DNA of 64,000 nt from Marinoscillum sp040222955 (GTDB lineage: Bacteria > Bacteroidota > Bacteroidia > Cytophagales > Cyclobacteriaceae), in assembly GCF_040222955.1 (NCBI RefSeq), contig NZ_JAVKCA010000002.1:1-64000 (forward strand), in the 5' to 3' direction. The translations under genes and the position numbers were made by a program. Each line of letters opens with the position of its first letter. Position 1 is the stretch's first letter. The notes under the pieces are model-generated. The model saw only the letters and a program-made list of their open reading frames with translations. It did no database searches and had not been told where the DNA came from. Positions 1 to 9,689 of this stretch are shown here, piece by piece.

Positions 1-49
1 GAGCCTTAAACCCGCCCAGTCCTTCCTCCTGACCTTGATTGTCCATAGG

Positions 50-181
50 ATTCACATAAACACCGCTGGGGTTCAATCCGCACAACACCTCTTGAATCCA
101 GGTTAGTCAGCTCCGGAGGAGCGGAATGTTCTTAGACATTATTCCTAACCGAATAACCTGCGTAGCTGCGGTATGTTCCTG
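50..181. repeat. REP-like intergenic repeat, copy 1
   Basis: About 132 bp that recur at 300-433 with only a handful of differences. The unit starts with attcacat and ends with gtatgttcctg. It contains the small perfect hairpin gctcc-gga-ggagc at 110-122. A related hairpin, gctcc-tac-ggagc, lies between the copies at 261-273. Short GC-rich palindromes of this kind, in noncoding tandem copies, resemble REP elements of Bacteroidota. The whole stretch 1-462 holds no convincing gene. Confidence 0.75.
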
Positions 182-299
182 TTCATACAGAGGTACGAAC
201 ATTTCCTAAATCTTCCTCTTAACTTTGTACGATTTCTTCTCCGTGAGACGGTTAAATATCGCTCCTACGGAGCTACCAAACGCTTTGCTAACTCAGGCT

Positions 300-433
300 A
301 TTCACATGAGACACCGCTGGTGTCCAATCCGCACCACACCTCTTGAATCCAGGTTAGTCAGCTCCGGAGGAGCGGAATGTTCTTAGACATTAATTCCTAA
401 CCGAATAAGCTGCGTAGCTGCGGTATGTTCCTG
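300..433. repeat. REP-like intergenic repeat, copy 2
   Basis: Second copy of the 50-181 repeat in the same orientation, 250 bp further on, with the same hairpin at 361-373. It ends about 30 bp from the stop codon of the GH10 gene at 463, so it lies in that operon's 3' region and could affect transcript ends. No terminator-like T-tract accompanies it. Confidence 0.75.
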
Positions 434-462
434 GTATATCCACCGAGGAATGAGTTTAGGAG

Positions 463-1596
463 CTATTTCCCAACCACTCCGAGCACCGCTTGATAGGCTG
501 GTTTGGGAGCCAGAGATCTATCGAACAGCAATGGATAATCTGTTCTGCCACGGGCCGGCCAATTGTTCTTCCAGGACTGTCCATCATGTACCCCCCAGAA
601 AGTTACTCTGGTGATGGTCTCCCTATGCTTGTGGAATAGTTCAAAAAGGTCGGCATATCGCTGAGCCAGGGCCTCCTGAACTGAATCTGGCAGCCCGGCC
701 TTGTATGGATTGGCTTCTGCATTATTTTCAAAACTGGCTGAAAGATCGGCCCCTTCCACATTGCGTGGATTAGGGAGCACGGTAATATCCAGCTCGGTGA
801 TCATCACCTTCAGGCCAGCATTTCTTATTTTTAGAATGCTGGTCTCGATTTCTTCCAAAGTTGGCCTGTCCAAACCCCAGTGTCCCTGCATCCCTATACC
901 ATCTATGCGCAAGCCCCTGGATTTAAGCGCTTCGGCCAGTCGCACTGCTCCATCGCACTTCTCTGCCCGGTTCATGCTGTAGTCGTTGTAATAAAGCTCA
1001 GCCTCAGGGTCAGCTTGAGCAGCATACTCAAAAGCCTTATAGATAAAATCCACTCCGCCGATTTGGTAAAACATGGATTCACGGAAGGTACCATCATCAT
1101 TGAGGGCCTCATTCACCACATCATAGCCTCCAATCTTGCCCTGATAGCGCCCCATGATGGTATTGATGTGATGTTTCATCCGACCAAAGAGGGCCGAGCT
1201 GTCAATGAGTGCATCATTCCCATCCTTGAAAACCCACTCTGGGGTTTGGTTGTGCCAAATAAGTGTATGACCTATCATGAACTGATCATTTCGATTGGCC
1301 ATCGCCACTATTTTATCCGTGTATTCAAAGTTGAACGTATCGGGCTTCGGGTGCACATACATCCACTTCATGGCGTTTTCTGGCGAGAGGCTGCTAAACT
1401 CATTCTTTATGAGGCTGGATTCTACAGAATCCTCCGCCAGAATCTGTCCCCAGCCCAGGGCTGCTCCGATATAAAAATCATCCGCATAAGCGGTACGAAG
1501 AGTCATTTTCTCCATTTTCTCAGTCTGAGCACAAGAAATGGTCAGGGTCAAAAACACCCCGGATATGGTCAAAAATTGTAAAGCTTTCATTTTCAT
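463..1596 (-). CDS. GH10 endo-1,4-beta-xylanase, lipoprotein
   Basis: A 377-residue glycoside hydrolase family 10 enzyme that should cut the xylan backbone. The N-terminus is a lipoprotein signal with a TISC lipobox (Cys22), suggesting membrane or surface anchoring. It has no T9SS tail, unlike the other two GH10 enzymes in the window. GH10 landmarks are visible: SPENAMKW near 71, the acid/base in DVVNEA (Glu163) and the nucleophile in ITELD (Glu268), with HTLIWHNQTPEW between them. It is the last gene of the minus-strand xylan operon. Its ATG overlaps the stop of the upstream aldehyde dehydrogenase as TAATG, which suggests translational coupling. Length is normal for a single-domain GH10. A short-oligosaccharide specialist is possible but cannot be told from sequence. 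Confidence 0.95.
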   Translation of the reverse strand: MKMKALQFLTISGVFLTLTISCAQTEKMEKMTLRTAYADDFYIGAALGWGQILAEDSVESSLIKNEFSSLSPENAMKWMYVHPKPDTFNFEYTDKIVAMANRNDQFMIGHTLIWHNQTPEWVFKDGNDALIDSSALFGRMKHHINTIMGRYQGKIGGYDVVNEALNDDGTFRESMFYQIGGVDFIYKAFEYAAQADPEAELYYNDYSMNRAEKCDGAVRLAEALKSRGLRIDGIGMQGHWGLDRPTLEEIETSILKIRNAGLKVMITELDITVLPNPRNVEGADLSASFENNAEANPYKAGLPDSVQEALAQRYADLFELFHKHRETITRVTFWGVHDGQSWKNNWPARGRTDYPLLFDRSLAPKPAYQAVLGVVGK

Positions 1597-3176
1597 TATT
1601 TTTTCTTCAATTCACCGTTTATCAATCTCCATAAATTGAGTGGGTTATCATCCCTTAACGCCAACGGCAATGACGTCTGTGGAAAATCCTGATAGCAAAC
1701 TGGTCGCACAAACCTCTTGATCGCACCTGTCCCTACAGAAGTAGACTGGGGTGCTGTGGTAGCCGGATACGGACCTCCATGTACCATGGCCTGCCCAACC
1801 TCTACACCAGTTGGGTAACCGTTGAAAAGTAGTCGACCCACCTTCCGCTCTAAAATATGGATCAGGTCTTTGTATGCGTCCAGGTCCGCATCCGTACCCT
1901 GAATAGTGGCCGTCAGATGCCCCTGCATCTTTCTTGCTATTTCCAGCATTTCGGCTTTCCCTTCTGCAATGACACTCAAGGTAGACGGGCCAAACACCTC
2001 TTCTTCCAGCTCCGAATGTTCTATAAAATGATTGGCTTTGGTTTTAAAAACTTTGGAATGCACCTGATTTTCACCTGATCCGGAGGTACCCTCAGAAACA
2101 AGCTCCACCCCCTGAAAAGACATCAATTTGCTTACGCCCGTCTCATAGTTATTTCTGATCCCTTCCGAAAGCATAGTACCCGGGACGGTTTCAGAGACCA
2201 TGTCCCCCATTTTTTTCAAAAGCTCGCTCGTTTCTGGCGAATCATTCACGATCAACAGGCCCGGGTTGGTGCAAAACTGGCCTACCCCCATATTCAATGA
2301 GCCGATCAGACCAGCAGCCAAGGCTTCGGCACGCTCACTTACTGCTCCTGGCAACAGAAATACCGGGTTGGAGCTTCCCATTTCAGCAAATACCGGAATC
2401 GGTGTTTCACGCTTATTGGCAGCATCAAAGAGCGCTTTTCCTCCCCGAAAGGAGCCCGTAAACCCAACCGCCGTGATCTTAGGATGCAACACAATAGCCA
2501 TTCCTACGTCCACCGAGGTACCTTGTACCATCGAGAAAACCCCATCTGGCATGCCTGTTTTATGGGCCGCGCTGACAATGGCTTGTGCTACCATCTCGGA
2601 AGTTCCCGGGTGCAACGGGTGTGCCTTCACCACCACCGGACAGCCAGCTGCCAGGGCAGAGGCCGTGTCCCCTCCAGCCACAGAAAATGCCAAGGGGAAA
2701 TTACTGGCACCAAAAATCCCTACCGGACCTAAAGGAATGTGCATCTGGCGAATATCCGGCCTGGGAAGCGGCTGTCGGTCGGGAATGGCGGTATCAATGC
2801 GGGCATCTACCCATGAACCCTCCCGGATAAGACTGGCAAACATTTTCAGCTGATTGATGGTACGCATCCGCTCGCCATTGAGGCGTGCTGCTGGCAAAGC
2901 AGTTTCGGCTATACAGCGATCGATCAGATTGTCTCCCATAGCAAAAAGCTCATCACCAATGGCCTCAAGGAAAAGTGCCCGATCCTCCACTGCCATCTCT
3001 TTATATTCCTGAAAGACGGCTTCAGCCCTTAGTACCGCTCTGTCCACCTCTGCTTCCGTAGCTTCATAAAAGCTCGTGGGCAATAGGTCTCCTGTAGCCG
3101 GGTTCATCGCCTGAAAAGTCTCTGACCCCACTCCCGTCCGCTCTGATCCAATAAAATTTTGTCCTGTCAGTATCAT
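1596..3176 (-). CDS. 2-oxoglutarate semialdehyde (2,5-dioxovalerate) dehydrogenase
   Basis: A 526-residue aldehyde dehydrogenase that should oxidise 2-oxoglutarate semialdehyde to 2-oxoglutarate, the last step of oxidative pentose (Weimberg-type) degradation. Catalytic Glu265 sits in FAEMGSSNP and the nucleophile Cys302 in GQFCTNPG. The cofactor segment GASNFPLAFS near 156 and the length match the ketoglutarate-semialdehyde branch rather than generic ALDHs of about 490 residues. The gene overlaps the upstream FAH-family dehydratase by 4 bp (ATGA) and the downstream GH10 by 1 bp, so it is embedded in one operon. The neighbouring dehydratases supply its substrate. NAD versus NADP preference is not readable. 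Confidence 0.9.
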   Translation of the reverse strand: MILTGQNFIGSERTGVGSETFQAMNPATGDLLPTSFYEATEAEVDRAVLRAEAVFQEYKEMAVEDRALFLEAIGDELFAMGDNLIDRCIAETALPAARLNGERMRTINQLKMFASLIREGSWVDARIDTAIPDRQPLPRPDIRQMHIPLGPVGIFGASNFPLAFSVAGGDTASALAAGCPVVVKAHPLHPGTSEMVAQAIVSAAHKTGMPDGVFSMVQGTSVDVGMAIVLHPKITAVGFTGSFRGGKALFDAANKRETPIPVFAEMGSSNPVFLLPGAVSERAEALAAGLIGSLNMGVGQFCTNPGLLIVNDSPETSELLKKMGDMVSETVPGTMLSEGIRNNYETGVSKLMSFQGVELVSEGTSGSGENQVHSKVFKTKANHFIEHSELEEEVFGPSTLSVIAEGKAEMLEIARKMQGHLTATIQGTDADLDAYKDLIHILERKVGRLLFNGYPTGVEVGQAMVHGGPYPATTAPQSTSVGTGAIKRFVRPVCYQDFPQTSLPLALRDDNPLNLWRLINGELKKK

Positions 3177-4021
3177 GTTTGTTTTTGATTAGCTACAAAA
3201 TTGATGAGGGTACCAATGTGGTCGATCGTAATCCTGATCTCATCGCCCTCCCGCAGTGTAAATTCATTAGGAGGTACAATCCCCGTCCCGGTCATCAGAA
3301 AACACCCGCTGGGAAAGGATGTTTCGAGCAATAAATAATGAACCAGATCCGTGAATTTTCTCTTGATCTGGCTGATTTCAATCTGTCCATGAAACATCTG
3401 CTTATCAGCTCTTAATATCTCCAGTTGAATCTTTGAATCCCCGGCAATAGGATGCTCCGAAACATAAATGCATGGGCCCACGGCAGCAGATTGATCGTAA
3501 CACTTAGCTTGTGGTAGATACAGAGGGTTCTCACCTTCTATGTCACGTGAGCTCATGTCGTTGCCCACAGTATAGCCTATTATTTTCCCACCTGAACTCA
3601 CCAGCAGCGTAAGCTCAGGTTCGGGGACATTCCACGCAGAATCCTTCCTGATATTCACCTTACCTCCTGGGCCTGCAGTCCGGTAAGGCATTGCCTTCAT
3701 AAACAGCTCAGGTCGGTCAGCGCTGTATACCCGATCATAAAAGTCACCTCCACCCGAATCCCTGGATTCATCCATCCGGGCTTCTCTACTTTTGTAATAA
3801 GTAACTCCTGATGCCCATATTTCCTGACTTCCAATAGGAGCAAGTAAGTCATCCTTTATGAGTTTTTCGCCTTCCGATACCGGGTTCTCAGTTGAAATCC
3901 GCTCATTTGCATAAGCAAATAGATTGTCTCTGTTAATGAACTGATCCCAATCTTCACGAATGGTGTAGTACTGCTCATCCTTCTGTATGAGAATGCCTGT
4001 GTTTGTTTTATAGATTTTCAA
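3173..4021 (-). CDS. FAH-family 2-keto-3-deoxypentonate dehydratase
   Basis: A 282-residue fumarylacetoacetate-hydrolase-fold protein. In pentose-oxidation clusters such proteins dehydrate 2-keto-3-deoxy-xylonate or -arabonate to 2-oxoglutarate semialdehyde, and the next gene consumes that product. Family motifs are visible in the C-terminal two thirds: GNDMSSRDIEGENPLYLPQ near 155, and SGCFLMTGTGIVPP followed by LREGDE near 238-260. The N-terminal part is the usual less conserved cap. The gene overlaps the semialdehyde dehydrogenase by 4 bp and follows the GntP permease gene by 76 bp. The specific reaction rests on context; the fold family is clear. The protein is cytoplasmic, with no signal peptide. 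Confidence 0.85.
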   Translation of the reverse strand: MKIYKTNTGILIQKDEQYYTIREDWDQFINRDNLFAYANERISTENPVSEGEKLIKDDLLAPIGSQEIWASGVTYYKSREARMDESRDSGGGDFYDRVYSADRPELFMKAMPYRTAGPGGKVNIRKDSAWNVPEPELTLLVSSGGKIIGYTVGNDMSSRDIEGENPLYLPQAKCYDQSAAVGPCIYVSEHPIAGDSKIQLEILRADKQMFHGQIEISQIKRKFTDLVHYLLLETSFPSGCFLMTGTGIVPPNEFTLREGDEIRITIDHIGTLINFVANQKQT

Positions 4022-4097
4022 AATTCAATAATTGGTTAGGTTAAACTTGTCTGTCATTAATGTTCATGTCTCAAAACTTTAGCGGAGAGTCATTATC

Positions 4098-5438
4098 TCA
4101 TTGTATAAAAAAACTTAACAGAGTAAGTAGAACCATAGCTGAAAGGCCGAGAACCGCAGTACCAACACTTTGTAGACGATACCCCTGACTCACATTCATA
4201 CCGCTCATTTGAGTCACTACCCAGAAAAAACTATCATTGGCGTGAGACACTACTGCTGAGCCAGCTCCAATTGAGATGACCACCATAGCTTTCTCTATTT
4301 CGGTGTCCATGCCCAAAACCAACATCAACGGAGCAATTATGGAAGCTGTAGTGGTTAAAGCCACAGTAGAAGAGCCCTGAGCCGACTTGATACAGGCAGC
4401 CACAATAAATGGCAGCCAAAGTCCGATTCTGTAATCGGAAGCAAAGCCTCCAAGTATTTCACCAATGTTAGAAGTCTGAAGAATTTTACCAAAAGCACCC
4501 CCTGCTCCGGTGATGAGAATGATCACAGCGCCGGTTTTAAGTGCATCACCTACCCATCCATTGGTACTCAGCATAGACTTGTCCAGCTTTTTTGGTAGCA
4601 AAAGAGCCAGTAAAACCCCTATAAATAGTGCGGTAACCGGATTACCCAAAAAACAGATAAAATCAACCACCCCCCCGCTCCCAAAAGGCTCTGTGGGGTA
4701 ATCTGCAACAGACCTGAGCACAATGAGCAGTATAGGCACCAGTATGGGCAGGAAGGATTTCATAGAAGAGGGCGCTTCCCGGATTTTCTCCTTAATTTTC
4801 TCGCTGGTCAGGTCTGGCTGAGGGTCTATATAAACCTTTCCTGCAAAAACTTTTGAAAACACCACGGCCACAGCTAATGCGCCAGTGCTGGCATAGAGAC
4901 CAATAAGAATCACAATACCCAAATCGGCACCCACCAAACCAGCCGCAGTAATAGGGCCGGGTGTTGGTGGCACCATGGTATGAGCCGCGGTAAGGCCGAG
5001 CGAAAGCGAAATGGCCGTGCCAGCCAGTGACACCCCGGCCTCTTTGGCCAATGCACGATTGAGAGATGAAAGAATGATAAACCCACTATCGGCAAAAACC
5101 GGAATTGAGACAATATACCCGATCACCCCCATGGCAAGGTGTACACGCTTTTGTCCAACCACCCGTAGCACCTGACTGGCCAGGGCATAGGCACCTCCCG
5201 ATTGCTCCAAAAACGCACCAATGACGATCCCCGCAATGATAATGATCCCTATTTTTCCGATGGTTTCTCCAAAACCGGCGTTGATCGTCTGGATAATGGC
5301 CTCAGGTGCCATCCCTGAGCCAAAACCAAAAAAGAGACAAGCGACCATCAGAGCCAAAAAAGGATGCAGAGATAGTCTGCTAGTCGAAATGACTATAAGT
5401 AAAATGCTCAGAATAATTAGGATAATGGTCTGCATCAT
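4098..5438 (-). CDS. GntP-family sugar-acid permease
   Basis: A 446-residue hydrophobic protein of the GntP gluconate:H+ symporter family, with about a dozen membrane spans. Characteristic segments are TMVPPTPGPITAAGLVG near 155-170, AQGSSTVALTTTAS near 355 and SHANDSFFWVV near 400. It sits between the pentonate dehydratase (18 bp gap) and the FAH-family dehydratase, so its likely cargo is a pentonate such as xylonate or arabonate made outside the cytoplasm. This fits the neighbouring oxidoreductase having a Tat-like export signal. Gluconate or another aldonate is the alternative. A paralogue lies at 28751-30079. Confidence 0.9.
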   Translation of the reverse strand: MMQTIILIILSILLIVISTSRLSLHPFLALMVACLFFGFGSGMAPEAIIQTINAGFGETIGKIGIIIIAGIVIGAFLEQSGGAYALASQVLRVVGQKRVHLAMGVIGYIVSIPVFADSGFIILSSLNRALAKEAGVSLAGTAISLSLGLTAAHTMVPPTPGPITAAGLVGADLGIVILIGLYASTGALAVAVVFSKVFAGKVYIDPQPDLTSEKIKEKIREAPSSMKSFLPILVPILLIVLRSVADYPTEPFGSGGVVDFICFLGNPVTALFIGVLLALLLPKKLDKSMLSTNGWVGDALKTGAVIILITGAGGAFGKILQTSNIGEILGGFASDYRIGLWLPFIVAACIKSAQGSSTVALTTTASIIAPLMLVLGMDTEIEKAMVVISIGAGSAVVSHANDSFFWVVTQMSGMNVSQGYRLQSVGTAVLGLSAMVLLTLLSFFIQ

Positions 5439-5456
5439 TTAAAAGGGTTTTAACTG

Positions 5457-7181
5457 TTAGTGCAAGTCTCTGGTAACCTCCGACCCTGATGAGCCCTTGA
5501 GGAAATCAAAATCACACCCTTTATCGGCCTGCTCTACATGCTCAATAAACATTTTTGTATACCCCCTTTCAGCCACGGGCTTAGGCTTCTCCCAGTGCCT
5601 TCTCCGCTCTGCCAACTCATCTTCCGACACATGTAACGTGAGTCGCTTTCCCTGCACATCCAGTTCTATCAGGTCACCGTTTTTCACCAGAGTAAGATTA
5701 CCACCAATGGCAGCCTCTGGTGACACATGTAACACCACGGTGCCATAAGCCGTGCCGCTCATGCGACCATCGGAGATTCTCACCATGTCTTTCACACCCT
5801 TTCTGAGCAATTTCTCAGGGAGATCCATATTGCCTACCTCAGGCATGCCTGGATAGCCCACAGGCCCTACCCCTTTGAGAATCATCACGGAGGTCTCATC
5901 TATATCCAATGCCGGATCGTCTATCCTTTGATGATAATCCTCGATCGTCTCAAAAACGACCGCTTTTCCCTTGTGCTGCATCAGGGCAGGAGTGGCTGCA
6001 GAGGGTTTGATCATTGCTCCATTTTCACAAAGATTCCCCTTCAGCACCACAATCCCAGCATTCTCTTTGATTGGTGCTTCAACCGTGCCTATAACTTCCC
6101 GATCATAGCATGGTGCGTTGCGACAATTGTCACCGAGGGTTCTTCCATTGACCGTGATCGCCCCGGTATGAATCTGTTTGCGAATCTCATCTATCACTAC
6201 CGGAAGTCCACCTGCATAATAAAAGTCTTCCATCAGGTACTTTCCGGAAGGCATCAGGTTGACCAGCATAGGCATCTGACTTCCAAGTCGATCAAAATCT
6301 TCAATATCCAGGTCCACACCGATCCGTCCGGCAATGGCCGTCAGGTGAATAGGCATGTTGGTAGAACCCCCGACTGCAGAATTGACTTTAATGGCATTTT
6401 CGAAAGCCTCTCTGGTAAGAATTCTGGACAGTTTCAAATCTTCCCGAACCATTTCTACAATTCGGTTTCCTGCCAGGTGAGCCATCACCTTCTTGCGCGA
6501 GTCAACGGCTGGAATGGCCGATGCTCCCGGGAGTGTGAGTCCCAATGCCTCTACCATCACACCCATGGTGGAGGCTGTGCCCATGGTCATACAATGGCCA
6601 GCGCTTCTGGACATGCAGGACTCCGCTTCCACCATGTCCTTTTCCGTGATGGTGCCCTCCTTTAATCCCTCAGAAAGCTGCCAGGTGAGGGTGCCCGACC
6701 CCACATCTTTACCCCGCCACTTACCATTGAGCATAGGCCCGCCCGGAACTACGATGGTCGGCAAATCCACACTGGCTGCCCCCATGAGGGTGGAGGGAGT
6801 GGTTTTATCGCATCCGGTCAACAGGACGATTCCGTCCAGAGGATTGGCCCGAATGGTTTCTTCCACATCCATACTGACCAGATTTCTCCAGAGCATGGTG
6901 GTGGGCTTCATAATGGTCTCACCCAGAGACATCACGGGAAACTCCAGCGGAAAACCTCCCGCTTCGTAAATTCCGCGCTTTACGATTTCTGCAAATTCTC
7001 TAAGGTGGGCATTGCAAGGAGTAAGATCAGACCATGTATTACAAATGCCAATGACCGGCTTGCCCCGAAACATATGGTCCGGGTGACCCTGATTTCTCAA
7101 CCAGCTGCGGTGGACAAAACCCATTTTATCGTCCTTACCAAACCATTCCTCACTGCGCAGTTTATTCTTTTTTTCGCTCAT
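5457..7181 (-). CDS. Pentonate (D-xylonate/L-arabonate) dehydratase, IlvD/EDD family
   Basis: A 574-residue dehydratase of the IlvD/EDD family that should convert a pentonate to 2-keto-3-deoxypentonate. The three cysteines that hold the [2Fe-2S] cluster in characterised sugar-acid dehydratases appear to be Cys56 (LTPCNAH), Cys124 (TGCDKTTPS) and Cys197 (AGHCMTMG). The N-terminal SEEWFG and NTWSDLTPCN motifs resemble the arabonate/xylonate branch rather than dihydroxyacid dehydratase (IlvD proper) or phosphogluconate dehydratase. With xylan-degrading enzymes on both sides, xylonate is the most likely substrate. It lies 30 bp after the Gfo/Idh/MocA oxidoreductase gene and 18 bp before the GntP gene. 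Cytoplasmic. Confidence 0.9.
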   Translation of the reverse strand: MSEKKNKLRSEEWFGKDDKMGFVHRSWLRNQGHPDHMFRGKPVIGICNTWSDLTPCNAHLREFAEIVKRGIYEAGGFPLEFPVMSLGETIMKPTTMLWRNLVSMDVEETIRANPLDGIVLLTGCDKTTPSTLMGAASVDLPTIVVPGGPMLNGKWRGKDVGSGTLTWQLSEGLKEGTITEKDMVEAESCMSRSAGHCMTMGTASTMGVMVEALGLTLPGASAIPAVDSRKKVMAHLAGNRIVEMVREDLKLSRILTREAFENAIKVNSAVGGSTNMPIHLTAIAGRIGVDLDIEDFDRLGSQMPMLVNLMPSGKYLMEDFYYAGGLPVVIDEIRKQIHTGAITVNGRTLGDNCRNAPCYDREVIGTVEAPIKENAGIVVLKGNLCENGAMIKPSAATPALMQHKGKAVVFETIEDYHQRIDDPALDIDETSVMILKGVGPVGYPGMPEVGNMDLPEKLLRKGVKDMVRISDGRMSGTAYGTVVLHVSPEAAIGGNLTLVKNGDLIELDVQGKRLTLHVSEDELAERRRHWEKPKPVAERGYTKMFIEHVEQADKGCDFDFLKGSSGSEVTRDLH

Positions 7182-7211
7182 AAGCGCTATTATTCAGGTC
7201 AAGAAATTATG

Positions 7212-8345
7212 TTACACCAAGTGTAAAATATTTGGAATTCCTTTCAATGAAACCGGTTTGCCAATGGCTGCGGACTCATAGATCTTATCAATAATGAACA
7301 TATCCCGCTGGCCCATTTCACCACGAACAATGCTTTGTTTGTCTTTCAAAATACAGGAAGCAAAATCGTCCATCTGCAGTGCCTGCTGATTGACAGCTGG
7401 AAAACTCATAGGCCCCAGGTGAGTCTGCCCTTTCAATCCTCCATAGGAATAAGCAGGCGCCAACTCCCAGCTACCTTCCTGAGCCTGTACCTTCAAATAG
7501 TTGGAACTCTCCTCGTAACTCGTTCTCATGGTAGCTTTGATCCCTGCTGGAAACTCGAATTTGACATCCAGCGTACCCTCTACCGCTCCATAAAAAGCCT
7601 TGTCAACTGTGGTATCCATAGCCTCCAGGGAGACAGGTAGCTGCCCCCGCGTATAGATCGTACTCTGTATGGCATAAATACCTACATCCATCAGCGGCCC
7701 TCCTCCGGCCATTTCTTTGTCCAGACGCCAGCGACTTTTATCCCTCAGAGGAAAAGCAAAACCCGCGTCCGATTCGAGTACTTTACCATATATCTGCTGC
7801 TGACCTAACCTCATGGCTTCCAGGTTGTAGGGTTCGAAATGGAGCCGATAACCAATGGAAAGCTTCTTTTCGGCCTTGCGGCATGCGTCGATCATCCGTT
7901 GACAATCCTCATAATTGGTGGCCATCGGCTTTTCGCAAATCACATGCTTGCCAGCCTGAGCAGCCCGGATCACAAACTCCGCATGCATAGAATTGGGAAG
8001 CACGATGTAGACAATGTCTATGTCATCATTATCAGCTATGCCATCGAAGTTCTGGTAGTTGTAGACATTCTCGGCTGGAATGTCATATTGATCTGACCAT
8101 GAATCGGCCTTGGATGGCGTGCCCGTGACAATGCCTGCCAGGTAGCAGTTTTCTGTCATCTGTAATGCCGGCGCCAGCTGTCCGGTGGCATAGCTACCCA
8201 AACCTACCAATGCCACTCCAAGTCCCCTTTTCTCACCGGCCCTGCTCGAAGAACCTGAAAAAAGCCCAAGAGTAGTTAAACTGCTGGCCACTATTACACC
8301 TCCTGTGGACTTGGCGGTATTTGATATGAAATGTCTTCTCTTCAT
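7212..8345 (-). CDS. Exported Gfo/Idh/MocA (GFOR-like) sugar oxidoreductase
   Basis: A 377-residue NAD(P)-dependent oxidoreductase. The start MKRRHFIS, followed by a hydrophobic stretch to about residue 36, looks like a twin-arginine (Tat) signal. The Rossmann motif GVALVGLGSYATG follows at 43-55, the family EKP signature at 138-140, and DVGIYAIQ resembles the segment of Zymomonas glucose-fructose oxidoreductase that carries the active-site tyrosine. Enzymes of that group carry tightly bound NADP and can oxidise aldoses, including xylose, in the periplasm. Inferred role: oxidation of xylose released by xylanase and xylosidase to xylonolactone/xylonate, feeding the permease and dehydratase downstream in the same operon. 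A different sugar substrate remains possible. Confidence 0.8.
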   Translation of the reverse strand: MKRRHFISNTAKSTGGVIVASSLTTLGLFSGSSSRAGEKRGLGVALVGLGSYATGQLAPALQMTENCYLAGIVTGTPSKADSWSDQYDIPAENVYNYQNFDGIADNDDIDIVYIVLPNSMHAEFVIRAAQAGKHVICEKPMATNYEDCQRMIDACRKAEKKLSIGYRLHFEPYNLEAMRLGQQQIYGKVLESDAGFAFPLRDKSRWRLDKEMAGGGPLMDVGIYAIQSTIYTRGQLPVSLEAMDTTVDKAFYGAVEGTLDVKFEFPAGIKATMRTSYEESSNYLKVQAQEGSWELAPAYSYGGLKGQTHLGPMSFPAVNQQALQMDDFASCILKDKQSIVRGEMGQRDMFIIDKIYESAAIGKPVSLKGIPNILHLV

Positions 8346-8417
8346 GGTATGACTAATTAGGTTAAAATAAAATGGTCCAATTCATGCGACAGGGCATCAG
8401 ACCCAGAATTTCCCCCT

Positions 8418-9650
8418 CTATTTAATCACCAGCCTTCTTGACTCACTTTTGGCTGATCCCTGTACTTTCATCAGATAAATCCCACTGCTCAGATCCAGGG
8501 TGAGATTCACTTCCCGGCTCATATCATGACTGAAATCAGCCACCTGGTGACCGCTCAGATCATACAGCGTGACCTGACGAACCGGTTCAGGACTCCGTAT
8601 GGTTAGCTGCCCGTTGACCACCGGGTTAGGGAATAGTTGCAGGTTCGAATAATCATCCTCCCACCCCAACACTGTATTGTCTATTGGTTGGGAGGCATAC
8701 GCTCTGAGCCATTCAAGTGCTGGCCGCTCAGTACCATCAGTATTGACCAGATAAGCCTTCTCGGCAGTACGCCACATGCCACTGCGCCACCCCCATAGCG
8801 TGACACCTATCACCGACTCGTGCTCCCAAAACAATGGGAAAATCCGCTTGTACTCATCCAACTGAACCTGATCTGTGGCACCATCTATGTCCATCTCGGT
8901 AACCATTATCGGTAACCCGGTGTCACCCAGTTTATCCAGCTGATCTGTGATGGTACTGGAACTTCCTGTGGTGGAAAATGCATGAGCCTGTACGCCTACC
9001 ACATCGATGAGATCATCCGCCTGCAAGAGCTCAATAATCTTCTTGTATTTATTGGCATTGCTACTACTGCTCACAATGTTGTACTCATTGATCACCAGCT
9101 TGGCGTTGGGGAAACGCTCTCTGGCCATGGTAAAGGCTGTCACTATCCAATCGTAACCGGTAGCTCCTCTTCCTCCCAATGCATCCATGTAATTACCATT
9201 ACCTGCACCGGTCGGAGGATCGTTGATGGGCTCATTGACCACCTCCAAATAATCCATATCCGGATATCGCTCAGCCACAGCATCCATCCACTCGGTGATT
9301 TCTTCCAGCTGCTCCTCCACTGGCAAATCTTCGATCCAGGAAGGTTGCTGATTTCCCCAAATCAAAACATGGTACCTAAACACGAAATTATTTTCCTTCG
9401 CGAAGTTGTAAGCCGCATCCATGGTGGTCCAATTATAGCTGTCTCGCGTTCGCTCCACACTTCCCCATTTCCCAGCATTTTCGGGGGTTACCTGATTCCA
9501 GTAAGTCTCGTACCCACTCAGCTGTGAGCTACTGTATACATTTCCAAGAAATTTCTCCATCCCGTCGGCGATGGGCTTTTCCTGACTCTTCGCCATGAGG
9601 CCCATGACCACCAACCCAATCAGCAATAATCCTCTTTTACTCATCTTCAT
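8418..9650 (-). CDS. GH10 endo-xylanase with T9SS sorting domain
   Basis: About 410 residues from the ATG at 9650. A GTG 24 bp upstream is open, but this ATG gives a clean signal peptide (MKMSKRGLLLIGLVVMG, cleavage near AKS-Q). GH10 catalytic domain to about residue 320, with the acid/base in EVVNEP (Glu140) and the nucleophile in MVTEMD (Glu252). The last 70 residues (LFPNP, then YDLSG, LDLSSGIYLMKV, RRLVIK) form a type A T9SS C-terminal domain, so the enzyme should be exported and displayed or released at the cell surface. It follows the GH3 gene by about 40 bp and precedes the exported oxidoreductase gene, in the same operon. Confidence 0.93.
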   Translation of the reverse strand: MKMSKRGLLLIGLVVMGLMAKSQEKPIADGMEKFLGNVYSSSQLSGYETYWNQVTPENAGKWGSVERTRDSYNWTTMDAAYNFAKENNFVFRYHVLIWGNQQPSWIEDLPVEEQLEEITEWMDAVAERYPDMDYLEVVNEPINDPPTGAGNGNYMDALGGRGATGYDWIVTAFTMARERFPNAKLVINEYNIVSSSSNANKYKKIIELLQADDLIDVVGVQAHAFSTTGSSSTITDQLDKLGDTGLPIMVTEMDIDGATDQVQLDEYKRIFPLFWEHESVIGVTLWGWRSGMWRTAEKAYLVNTDGTERPALEWLRAYASQPIDNTVLGWEDDYSNLQLFPNPVVNGQLTIRSPEPVRQVTLYDLSGHQVADFSHDMSREVNLTLDLSSGIYLMKVQGSAKSESRRLVIK

Positions 9651-9689
9651 AAAATATAATTCTGTAATAATCACCTCAATTCAAATCGT

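Noticed and set aside
880..1581. Long open frame on the plus strand opposite the first GH10 gene
   Set aside because: It is antisense to a clear GH10 gene with all catalytic motifs. The translated product has no recognisable domain or signal, and composition is that of a shadow frame.
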